The position numbers were made by a program, and so were the translations under genes. From NCBI GenBank assembly GCA_029882955.1, contig JAOUJX010000049.1, forward strand, positions 1-15,684: a DNA stretch of 15,684 bases. The letters are read 5' to 3'. Origin of the DNA: Gammaproteobacteria bacterium (GTDB lineage: Bacteria; Pseudomonadota; Gammaproteobacteria; GCA-001735895). The notes beneath the pieces are model-generated. The model saw only the letters and a program-made list of their open reading frames with translations, was not told where the DNA came from and did no database searches. Of this stretch, positions 6,288 to 13,014 are shown one piece after another (position 1 is the stretch's first letter; each line of letters opens with the position of its first letter).

Positions 6288-8132
6288 ATGGCCTGGCAGA
6301 ATAAAGTTTTACGTATTGATTTAAATAACAAACGCTGTAGTAGCGAGCCGCTCAACCGGGAATGGGCACAGGCTTATCTAGGGCAGCGCGGATTAGCAAC
6401 ACGCTATTTGGTCGACGAGATAGATCCCGGCATCGATCCGTTATCGCCGGAAAATAAACTCATTTTTGCCACCGGTCCCTTAACCGGAACGCCAGCACCG
6501 ACTGGTGGTCGCTCATCCGCAGTGACCAAAAGTCCGTTGACGGGTGCAATTGCCGCATCGAATAGCGGGGGATTGTTCGGCGCAGAATTAAAAATGGCTG
6601 GCTACGATATATTAATCATCGAGGGCAGGGCATCATCGCCGGTCTATTTATCCATTAGAGACGAGGTTGCCGAACTACATGCGGCCGATGAGTTCTGGGG
6701 GCGTTCGGTATGGGAAACCGAGCCCGGATTACGCGCCAAACTCGGTGATCCTCAAACTAAAATTGCCAGTATCGGTCGGGCGGGTGAGATTGGGGTTAAA
6801 TACGCCTGCATCGTCAACGACATCGATCGTGCCTTTGGTCGCTCCGGCGTCGGTGCGGTGATGGGGTCTAAAAACCTCAAGGCTATCGCGATACGAGGAA
6901 CACAGGGAGTCGAACTCAACGATCCAGAGGCATTTCTCAGCGCGGTTGCTGATACCAACGCTTTTATGCGGGATCATCCATTGAAAAAGCGATACGCCGC
7001 TCGTGGCACGCATAACATGATGGACGTTACCAATCAGTTTGGTTCGCTGCCAACGCGAAATTGTCGTGATGTTCAGTTTGAAGGCGTTGAGGCGATCAAC
7101 GCCGATGCTGTCAGAGTACCACGCCGCAGTGACAATAAGCCTAGTCTGCAAGGTAATAAGGCCTGTTTTGCCTGTACGATAGGTTGTGGCCGGGTAGCTA
7201 CCATCGATCCGCAATCATCGCTGGTGAATGGCAATGATCCTCAGGGTGGTGATCGTTCGCGTTATAAACTGCCTTCCGGCGGGCTCGAATACGAAACCGC
7301 TTTTGCATTTGGTCCGATGTGTGGTGTCGATGACCTGGATGCTGTGAATTACGCGAATTTCCTCTGCAATGAGCACGGTATGGATCCCATTTCACTTGGT
7401 GTCACAATTGCTGCTGCGATGGATTTGTTCGAAGAGAACGTACTCACCCTCGATCACACCGATGGACTAGAGTTGCGTTTCGGGAATGCCGATGCGTTGG
7501 TACGTGCAGTGGAGCTGACTGCGACTGGTGAAGGAATCGGTGCTGACATCGGATTAGGTTCGACTCGTCTTTGTGAAAAATACGGTCGCCCGGAACTGGC
7601 CATGGTGGTCAAGGGTCAGGAATTCCCGGGTTACGACCCGCGTGCCATGAAAGGCATGGCATTAGCCTACGCAACTTCAAATCGCGGTGCCTGTCATATG
7701 CGCGCGAGGCCTTTTATGGAGGACTTCAGCAATGTGACAACCGAGGGTAAGGCCGAACTCGTGAAAACGACACAGGATTTAATCGGAGCGGTAGACAGTG
7801 CTGGCATTTGCATGTTTGCTAACGCGATCATTGCGCCGGAACACCTTTCCTCAATGATTGATGCAGCCTGCGATGGTGACTGGACGGTGGATCGATTACG
7901 CGAAACCGGCGAACGTATCTGGAATTTGGAGAGGCAGTTTAATCTTGCTGCTGGATTCAGTATGGCAGACGACAGTCTACCCGAGCGTACCGTTACGGAA
8001 CCTGCCAGAGGTGGCGCCGGAACCGGTGAGGTCGCTGATTTATCAACTATGCTAGGTGAATATTATGCGCTCCGCGGTTGGGACGACAAGGGAGTGCCAC
8101 TGGCGGAAACGGTTCGACGGCTTAATCTCTGA
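6288..8132 (+). CDS. Aldehyde:ferredoxin oxidoreductase family protein (tungsten-pterin, 4Fe-4S)
   Basis: AOR enzymes oxidise aldehydes to carboxylic acids at a tungsten bis-pterin centre and pass electrons through a 4Fe-4S cluster, usually to ferredoxin. All 614 residues fit the family (about 600-650). The N-terminal domain carries the order LGQRGLATRYLVDE, PLSPENKLIFATGPLTGT, R75 in the pterin-binding GGR segment and TKSPLTG (80-86). Cluster ligands are C293, C296 and C300 (CxxCxxxC) plus the distal C508 in DSAGIC. Other family blocks are GLEYET (332-337), GPMCGVDDLDAVNYANFLCN (342-361) and LAYATSNRGACHMRA. A GAGGGTGG site lies 4 bases before the ATG. The MoaD/ThiS-like gene follows 11 bases after its stop, as is common for AOR loci. 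No ferredoxin-like subunit or other partner is next to it. Substrate range and metal are inferred from family. Confidence 0.92.
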   Translation: MAWQNKVLRIDLNNKRCSSEPLNREWAQAYLGQRGLATRYLVDEIDPGIDPLSPENKLIFATGPLTGTPAPTGGRSSAVTKSPLTGAIAASNSGGLFGAELKMAGYDILIIEGRASSPVYLSIRDEVAELHAADEFWGRSVWETEPGLRAKLGDPQTKIASIGRAGEIGVKYACIVNDIDRAFGRSGVGAVMGSKNLKAIAIRGTQGVELNDPEAFLSAVADTNAFMRDHPLKKRYAARGTHNMMDVTNQFGSLPTRNCRDVQFEGVEAINADAVRVPRRSDNKPSLQGNKACFACTIGCGRVATIDPQSSLVNGNDPQGGDRSRYKLPSGGLEYETAFAFGPMCGVDDLDAVNYANFLCNEHGMDPISLGVTIAAAMDLFEENVLTLDHTDGLELRFGNADALVRAVELTATGEGIGADIGLGSTRLCEKYGRPELAMVVKGQEFPGYDPRAMKGMALAYATSNRGACHMRARPFMEDFSNVTTEGKAELVKTTQDLIGAVDSAGICMFANAIIAPEHLSSMIDAACDGDWTVDRLRETGERIWNLERQFNLAAGFSMADDSLPERTVTEPARGGAGTGEVADLSTMLGEYYALRGWDDKGVPLAETVRRLNL

Positions 8133-8143
8133 GGTCGATTAAA

Positions 8144-8395
8144 TTGCCGATAAAAATTTCAGTTTTTGGGTTTGGTGATGATAGCCCGGCACTATTCCAG
8201 AACCAGAAAAAAATACTACTTAATATCGATACCCCGGCTACACCTCGGGCAGTGATACTCGAGGCGGGTTTTGATGAAGCTGAGGGTCTGGTATTGATGA
8301 TCGATAATGGAGTCATCGTCCCGCAGGACTGGGATAGCCCAATAGTGAAAGATGGCGATGACCTCCGCGTAATGTCCGCTTTCGAAGGTGGTTGA
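8144..8395 (+). CDS. MoaD/ThiS-like beta-grasp small protein ending in Gly-Gly
   Basis: This is an 83-residue ubiquitin-fold sulfur-carrier-like protein. The C-terminus is SAFEGG, with the terminal diglycine that in MoaD and ThiS is adenylated and thiocarboxylated. The preceding stretch IVPQDWDSPIVKDGDDLRVM matches the MoaD/ThiS pattern of a valine-proline turn, then a DGD loop before the last strand. The start is TTG at 8144: no ATG occurs in frame until mid-protein, and GAGG at 8131-8134 overlaps the AOR stop codon at a spacing of 9 bases, which indicates translational coupling. Its place directly after the AOR gene suggests a role in making or sulfurating the AOR tungsten-pterin cofactor. 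A dedicated sulfur carrier of unknown target is the alternative. Confidence 0.82.
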   Translation: MPIKISVFGFGDDSPALFQNQKKILLNIDTPATPRAVILEAGFDEAEGLVLMIDNGVIVPQDWDSPIVKDGDDLRVMSAFEGG

Positions 8396-8449
8396 TAAGA
8401 GGGAGTTTGAAAGGGGATAAATAGGGATATCCGGCAGTTTTGGATCTAT

Positions 8450-8458
8450 TGATATAAT
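8450..8458 (+). promoter_or_regulatory. extended -10 promoter upstream of tauA
   Basis: TG-A-TATAAT (8450-8458) is a perfect extended -10 element. No good -35 is seen upstream, which such promoters tolerate. Transcription would start near 8465 and leave a leader of about 120 bases before the tauA ATG at 8586. Confidence 0.5.
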
Positions 8459-8515
8459 GTCTTTGGCTCTATTTCCGGATTTTGTCGAGGCTCAAAATGT
8501 TTGCTTCACGACCTG

Positions 8516-8544
8516 TTGTTTGGAAGTAAGTCAATAATTATAAA
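8516..8544 (+). promoter_or_regulatory. second possible tauA promoter
   Basis: TTGTTT (8516-8521), a 17-base spacer and TATAAA (8539-8544) form a moderate sigma70-like pair, with 3 of 6 and 5 of 6 consensus positions. Transcription would begin near 8551, shortly before the strong GAGGAG ribosome site (8576-8581) of tauA. It may act alongside or instead of the extended -10 element 60 bases upstream. Confidence 0.35.
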
Positions 8545-8585
8545 ACTGGCAGTGTCGCTAAACTTTAAAAACTCGAGGAGATCGC

Positions 8586-9566
8586 ATGAAAAAAATAGCA
8601 AGTTTTATTATAGGCAGTATTGTTGCAGTTAATCTGGGCATATCAGCAGCGAATGCTGCAGCCGACGAAGTTAGAATAGCATTCTTTTTAGAATGGGCAA
8701 CGCCAAATCAGGAAGCAAAAATCAAGAACGTTTTCGACAAAGCTTTTGGTGTTCCTGTCAGGTGGACCAACTTCGCCACAGGTGTTGAAATGACTGAAGC
8801 GATGCTTTCAGGTGACATCGATATCTCTTACTCACAGGGTATGGCACCATTCGTCAATGCTGTTAACGCTAAAGCGCCGATCAAAATGGTAGAAATAGCG
8901 GTTACCTACGGCATGGGCGGTACAACCTGTGTTGTTGACAAAAGTATTTCAAAGGCGAATGCACAGGATCTGGAGGGTATGAAAGCTGCTGTTCCACTAG
9001 GAACAATGGCTGATTATGTTTACCAGGAAATGATGAAAGTACTGGGTGTCGATGCATCAAAAATCCAGGTTGTCGATATGGAACCAGCAGATGGAGCGGT
9101 TGCTCTAATCGACGGTAACGTTTCTATGGCCTGTTTGTTTGGTAAGAACTCAATTGATAAAGCCCTGGAAGGCGGTCAGTTAATAATGACGGTAAAAGAG
9201 GCTTATGACGCCGGTATCACAGGCATCGATATTACGTCTGTTACCGACAAGTTTGCCAAAGAAAATCCGGAAATGGTGAGAACTTTCATCGAAGTTAATC
9301 AGGAATACAATTCCAGGTTTGCAGCCGGTAAATCTGATATGGATGCAATTGCCAGGGATGCTGGTATGTCATTGGAGAAAACTAAAAACCAGATGGCAGG
9401 CTTTGGTTTCCCGACCGTCAGCGAACAGAAATCCCAGTATTTCAATAAAGAAGGAAAAATCATGAAGCTGCTGGATTACATGGGGAAAATGTTTGCTTCT
9501 GCTGAAAACCCTGCGCTTGAAGACTATTCAAAAGTAGTCGACACTTCTTTCTTAGATAGCATGTAA
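8586..9566 (+). CDS. tauA: TauA-like periplasmic substrate-binding protein of an ABC importer
   Basis: This periplasmic binding protein delivers its ligand, probably taurine or a similar small sulfonate or amine, to the TauBC-like transporter. The 326 residues begin with a signal peptide (MKK, hydrophobic core, cleavage likely after ANA at residue 24). The mature protein follows the marine/Roseobacter-type TauA pattern: VRIAFFLEWATPNQ, the SGDIDISYSQG block with PFV after it, LEGMKAAVPLGTMADY, VVDMEPADGAVALIDG, DITSVTDKFAKENPEMVRTF and AGFGFP near the end. GAGGAG lies 4 bases before the ATG. It is followed by a strong hairpin with a T-run before tauB, an arrangement that usually gives excess binding protein over the membrane parts. 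Related NMT1/SsuA-type proteins bind other sulfonates or pyrimidines, and no taurine-degrading gene is nearby, so the ligand is not certain. Confidence 0.85.
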   Translation: MKKIASFIIGSIVAVNLGISAANAAADEVRIAFFLEWATPNQEAKIKNVFDKAFGVPVRWTNFATGVEMTEAMLSGDIDISYSQGMAPFVNAVNAKAPIKMVEIAVTYGMGGTTCVVDKSISKANAQDLEGMKAAVPLGTMADYVYQEMMKVLGVDASKIQVVDMEPADGAVALIDGNVSMACLFGKNSIDKALEGGQLIMTVKEAYDAGITGIDITSVTDKFAKENPEMVRTFIEVNQEYNSRFAAGKSDMDAIARDAGMSLEKTKNQMAGFGFPTVSEQKSQYFNKEGKIMKLLDYMGKMFASAENPALEDYSKVVDTSFLDSM

Positions 9567-9587
9567 AGAAACTGATATAAAGGAATC

Positions 9588-9621
9588 AAACAGGCACCAG
9601 TTTAGTTTTGGTGCCTGTTTT
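9588..9621 (+). terminator. intra-operon hairpin terminator/attenuator between tauA and tauB
   Basis: AAACAGGCACCA (9588-9599) pairs perfectly with TGGTGCCTGTTT (9609-9620) across a 9-base loop and ends in TTTT (9618-9621). It starts 21 bases after the tauA stop. This has the form of an intrinsic terminator with a short T tract, probably partial, so that tauA transcript exceeds tauBC. It could also act as a 3' stabilising hairpin. Confidence 0.75.
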
Positions 9622-9644
9622 CCCAGGCGGAAAATAATTAAATT

Positions 9645-10442
9645 ATGAGTGATTTAGTTTCTCAGGATCTGAATATGGTTTTCCCATCGATCAAAGGGGA
9701 AACAGTGCATGCGCTAAAAGATGTCAACTTTACGCTCAAGCAAGGCGAGCTATTATCAGTTTTAGGTCCTTCCGGATGCGGCAAAACCACACTATTAAAT
9801 ATTACTGCCGGCTTTTTAAGACCTACTTCAGGAAAAATCAGTTTAGGGGGGAAGGAAATTAATGGTCCTGGCGTTGAGAGAGGAATGGTATTTCAACAGG
9901 GGGCTTTGTTTGAATGGTTAACCGTTGCTGAAAATGTAAACTTTGGTTTGCGCATGAAAAAGGAAGACCCGGTTGAAACAGCACAAAAAGTTGAGGAATG
10001 GCTGGATATTGTTGGACTAAAAGGCTTTGGTAATACACCGACTTATCAACTGTCTGGTGGTATGCAACAACGAGTGGCTCTGGCAAGATGCCTGATCAAT
10101 AACCCCGACCTGATTTTAATGGATGAACCATTGGGGGCACTGGACGCACTCACTAGAGAGAAAATGCAGTCACTGGTTTTAAAAATATGGAAAGAAACCG
10201 GGAAGACCATCATTCTTATTACTCACTCGGTCGAGGAGGCTTTATTGCTGGGTGAACGGTTATTTGTTATGGCGCCAAGGCCCGGCCGTATACATAAAGA
10301 ATATCAGCTCCCTTTTGCATCGATGGGATTAACAGAGGATTTAAGGGCAATTAAAAATAATAAGGAATTTGTATCCACCAGAGAAGAAATCCTGACGATG
10401 ATCTGGGATATGGAAGAAGAAATCATGGGTAAAGAAAACTAA
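9645..10442 (+). CDS. tauB: TauB-like ABC transporter ATP-binding protein
   Basis: This is the cytoplasmic ATPase of the TauABC-like importer, of normal length (265 residues). All nucleotide-binding motifs are intact: Walker A GPSGCGKTT (41-49), Q-loop glutamine in FQQGALFEW (around 84-85), signature LSGGMQQ (136-142), Walker B LILMDE (156-161), D-loop GALDALTRE and switch histidine H194 in ITHSVEEA. The GALDALTREKMQ stretch and the segment MAPRPGRI are typical of the TauB/SsuB branch. The ribosome site is poor: the best candidate, AGGCGG, lies about 14 bases before the ATG, just past the terminator-like hairpin, so expression may be low relative to tauA. The stop is one base from the tauC-like ATG, indicating coupled translation. 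Confidence 0.9.
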   Translation: MSDLVSQDLNMVFPSIKGETVHALKDVNFTLKQGELLSVLGPSGCGKTTLLNITAGFLRPTSGKISLGGKEINGPGVERGMVFQQGALFEWLTVAENVNFGLRMKKEDPVETAQKVEEWLDIVGLKGFGNTPTYQLSGGMQQRVALARCLINNPDLILMDEPLGALDALTREKMQSLVLKIWKETGKTIILITHSVEEALLLGERLFVMAPRPGRIHKEYQLPFASMGLTEDLRAIKNNKEFVSTREEILTMIWDMEEEIMGKEN

Positions 10443-10443
10443 A

Positions 10444-12336
10444 ATGCTTACCGGAATTATCACTGTTTTACTAATTCTGGCTATTGTAGGCTCGTTTTAT
10501 TACGAATCCCGAATAGTAAAAACTGAAAAAATAGATGCAGTATTTGGAGACCCCGAAAAAGCCAAAGGTGGTGTTCACTGGATAATTGCTGGATCCAGCA
10601 CCATACTATTATTGTGGCTATTTTTTTCCTGGGACGTCGCAAAGTCTTTTTACCCGGATTCTGCCAATGAATTATGCCAGGTGGCTAAAGTTGAAGAGTC
10701 ATTGGTTGGTATAAAATATATTTTCCCGATAGACGAAAGGCAACTTAAAAGTACATCGGTCATCGATCGCGAAATAGCAATCATCAGTGATTACAAAAAA
10801 ATAATTCAAAACTCAGGTATACAAAGCTCGGATAAAGCTAAATTAACTGGCTTGCTCAATGAAGCCGAATTAATGATCGGTACTTTAACAAATGAAAAAC
10901 ATCTAGATCCGGAAGTTAAAAACAAAGTAATCCTTATTGCTAATAAAATTACCCGGTTAAAGGAAGACTTTGCCCAGGCAAGCTATCCAGGGATAAAAAG
11001 CGTAGAAGAGGAAAAAGAACGACTTGAACTGCTAAGCAAGCAAACTTCATGGGGAGAAACAGGGATGGAAATCCCACCTCTTCCAGCCTCAAAAACGGGT
11101 TTAAAATTTGATGCAGCAGCCAGGGAAATAAAATTAATTAGCGAAGAATTTTTTGAAATTAAAAATGACAATCCAGTATTTATGGCGCAATTTGAAAAAA
11201 TTAAGAGCGCAATCAAGGATTTCAAAAACAGTCTAAATGACGATCAGGAATTAGAGCAGGACTATATCAGGCAGGTTAGTAAGATTGCAGGCAGAATAGC
11301 GAGAGCGAATATCTTCCCACCTGACGCACTGGATTCCGTTCAACAATCAATAGTAGATTTTGACGAAGTTCAAAGAGAGGAACAGGGCGGTTTAAGCGTA
11401 ATTGATGCCTTACTATTCCCGGGCGGAACCATAGTAGCCAGCGGCGATGTCTGCAGCGAACAGGGGCCGGGTAGATGGTTACCCAAGCCCTCCGATACAT
11501 TTAAGATTTTTATAAACCTGTTAAAACCCAGTGAGGGGTATAAAAATGTCCCGCTCATCTGGTATGAAATGATGGGAATAAACCAGGTAGTCGGGTTTAT
11601 AACGCCTGACTGGATAGCGGACATCATTCCCGGGAAATATCCGGTTCACAGTTCAGACGGGAAAGTAGAACCTAATTTAAAAAGTACTGTTTTAGATATC
11701 GCAACCGGAAATTTTAGCGCTTTCTCTATCCCCATTCCGTCAGGCCATATCTGGGATTCCTTTTTAAGAGTCATACTAGGCTTAGGACTAGGTATTATAT
11801 GTGGTGTTCCTTTGGGGTTATTCATGGGGCTATCAAGATTCGCAGCCGGTTATTTTGACCCAATCGTAGAACTATACCGGCCAGTTCCACCCCTGGCCTG
11901 GGCACCTTTGATTATAACAATATTCGGAATAGATAACTCAGGCAAAATATTCCTGCTGTTTATGGTTTCTTTTGCAATCATGGTTATATCGGCCAGAGCG
12001 GGGGCATCAGGAACACAGTTATCGAAAATACATGCGGCTCATTCATTGGGTGCTTCGAAATGGCAGATATTAAGAGAAGTAATCGCGCCAAACTCACTAC
12101 CTGAAATATTGACAGGAATCAGAGTTGCGATCGGTGTTTGCTGGGGAACCCTGGTCGCGGCAGAGTTTTTAGCCGGAACAACAGGTATTGGATTTGTAGA
12201 AAATGTGGCCAGAAAATATTCGCAATACGAAGTGATCTGGATCACGATATTTGTCATGGGAATGCTGGGTCTTTTATTTGATATCGGGATGAGGAAGATT
12301 ATCCAGAAGACCATTCCGTGGCGTGGTAAGGGTTAG
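10444..12336 (+). CDS. tauC: TauC-like ABC permease with a large inserted periplasmic domain
   Basis: This is the membrane permease of the importer, but at 630 residues it is more than twice the roughly 260-280 of ordinary TauC/SsuC. Residues about 425-630 are a standard permease core: SGHIWDSFLRVILGL, ELYRPVPPLAWAPL, the EAA-like ATPase-contact loop (about 530-552, AAHSLGASKWQILREVIAP) and GTLVAAEFLAGTTGIGF. The N-terminus has an extra membrane helix (3-19), a short charged loop, then a helix at about 44-63 that corresponds to the usual first TauC helix. Between C78 and C337 lie about 258 highly charged, alanine/lysine/glutamate-rich residues that look helical. The normal loop resumes at WLPKPSD (345-351). 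C78 and C337 are the only loop cysteines and could close the insert by a disulfide. It is one uninterrupted frame, translationally coupled to tauB. The function of the insert is unknown; docking of the binding protein or cell-wall contact is speculation. Confidence 0.85.
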   Translation: MLTGIITVLLILAIVGSFYYESRIVKTEKIDAVFGDPEKAKGGVHWIIAGSSTILLLWLFFSWDVAKSFYPDSANELCQVAKVEESLVGIKYIFPIDERQLKSTSVIDREIAIISDYKKIIQNSGIQSSDKAKLTGLLNEAELMIGTLTNEKHLDPEVKNKVILIANKITRLKEDFAQASYPGIKSVEEEKERLELLSKQTSWGETGMEIPPLPASKTGLKFDAAAREIKLISEEFFEIKNDNPVFMAQFEKIKSAIKDFKNSLNDDQELEQDYIRQVSKIAGRIARANIFPPDALDSVQQSIVDFDEVQREEQGGLSVIDALLFPGGTIVASGDVCSEQGPGRWLPKPSDTFKIFINLLKPSEGYKNVPLIWYEMMGINQVVGFITPDWIADIIPGKYPVHSSDGKVEPNLKSTVLDIATGNFSAFSIPIPSGHIWDSFLRVILGLGLGIICGVPLGLFMGLSRFAAGYFDPIVELYRPVPPLAWAPLIITIFGIDNSGKIFLLFMVSFAIMVISARAGASGTQLSKIHAAHSLGASKWQILREVIAPNSLPEILTGIRVAIGVCWGTLVAAEFLAGTTGIGFVENVARKYSQYEVIWITIFVMGMLGLLFDIGMRKIIQKTIPWRGKG

Positions 12337-12503
12337 ACCTGATTGGCACTTACTTGAGCTAAAAAAATAAAAGACCGTCATTACAAAATCGATCGTAAAC
12401 GTCAAATTGCATTGATCAGAAAGCTCTATGTTAAGGTTGGAGGTATTACAAGTCTAGGTGGCCGTTGCTTAGGTTTATCCAGGGGAGGACTCGTAAAATC
12501 AAC

Positions 12504-12878
12504 CTAATGTCCTAGTATAACCCCGGCAACCACCGATCGTCCCTCGGCAATCAGGATATTAAAAGTTCGGCACAGTGCGCCGTTATCCATCACTTCCAGC
12601 CCTAACCCTTTTTGGCCGAAAAGGGCTAGTATTTTTGGGTCGGGGAATCGCTGTTGTTTACCGGTACCGAGCAATACGACTTCGGGCTTTAAATCAAAAA
12701 TCACCTGAAGATTGTCGCGATGCAAATCTTCTACCGAGCTGACTGCCCAGGGTGTATGCAATGATCCAGCAGAAAACACCAGACTATCATGATAGTGAGT
12801 CTCGTTGATAATGATGGCGTTGTCGTCGTATCCAGTAATCTGGTAACGGCTGGTGATTATATCTTCGGTTAGCGGCAT
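12504..12878 (-). CDS. Mth938/DUF498-like domain protein
   Basis: This small soluble protein belongs to the Mth938-like (DUF498/DUF598) family, whose human member NDUFAF3 assists respiratory complex I assembly. The bacterial role is not established. Family features are the NETHYHDSLVFS segment, PEVVLLGTGKQQRFPDP, a GLEVMDN segment, and CRTFNILIAEGRSVVAGVI at the C-terminus. I place the start at the ATG giving MPLTEDI (124 residues) because family members begin about there. The frame is open to an ATG at 12959 (151 residues), but the extra 27 residues look unrelated to the family and their DNA holds the opposite-strand hom promoter. None of the candidate starts has a strong ribosome site. It stands alone, convergent with tauC and divergent from hom. 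Confidence 0.75.
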   Translation of the reverse strand: MPLTEDIITSRYQITGYDDNAIIINETHYHDSLVFSAGSLHTPWAVSSVEDLHRDNLQVIFDLKPEVVLLGTGKQQRFPDPKILALFGQKGLGLEVMDNGALCRTFNILIAEGRSVVAGVILGH

Positions 12879-12940
12879 GCAGCGCAGCATAATGTAAAAA
12901 TCCCGAGTGTTCAAATGGGCCGTAGGAAGGGTTACGGTGA

Positions 12941-12969
12941 TTGACAGTCGGGTGTACATTACTTATGGT
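12941..12969 (+). promoter_or_regulatory. sigma70-like promoter of hom
   Basis: A perfect TTGACA (12941-12946), a 17-base spacer and TATGGT (12964-12969, 4 of 6) predict a transcript starting near 12976. That leaves about 39 bases before the TTG start of hom at 13015. The element lies within the possible N-terminal extension of the divergent DUF498-like gene. Confidence 0.6.
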
Positions 12970-13014
12970 TGCGCGTTCGAAATTCCCCACTATTTTTGAT
13001 TCTGGAGACATAGT

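Noticed and set aside
8465..8585. Riboswitch in the tauA leader
   Set aside because: No known aptamer core and no strong stem were seen; only short 4-base pairings such as GTCG with CGAC.
11370..11627. Minus-strand open frames inside the long tauC-like gene (also 10983-11225 and 11276-11500)
   Set aside because: I considered whether the long insert was really a separate gene on the other strand. The plus frame is uninterrupted from tauB coupling to the permease core, and the antisense frames have no family features.
12350..12510. Plus-strand frame after tauC reading like a lysine/arginine-rich peptide (KDRHYKIDRKRQIALIRKLY)
   Set aside because: It follows a stop codon, has no start codon or ribosome site and no match I recognise; it may be a gene remnant but cannot be supported.
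12475..12510. TAGGTT...AACCTA inverted repeat at the end of the DUF498-like gene as a terminator
   Set aside because: The stem is only 6 bp with a loop of about 25 bases and no T tract.
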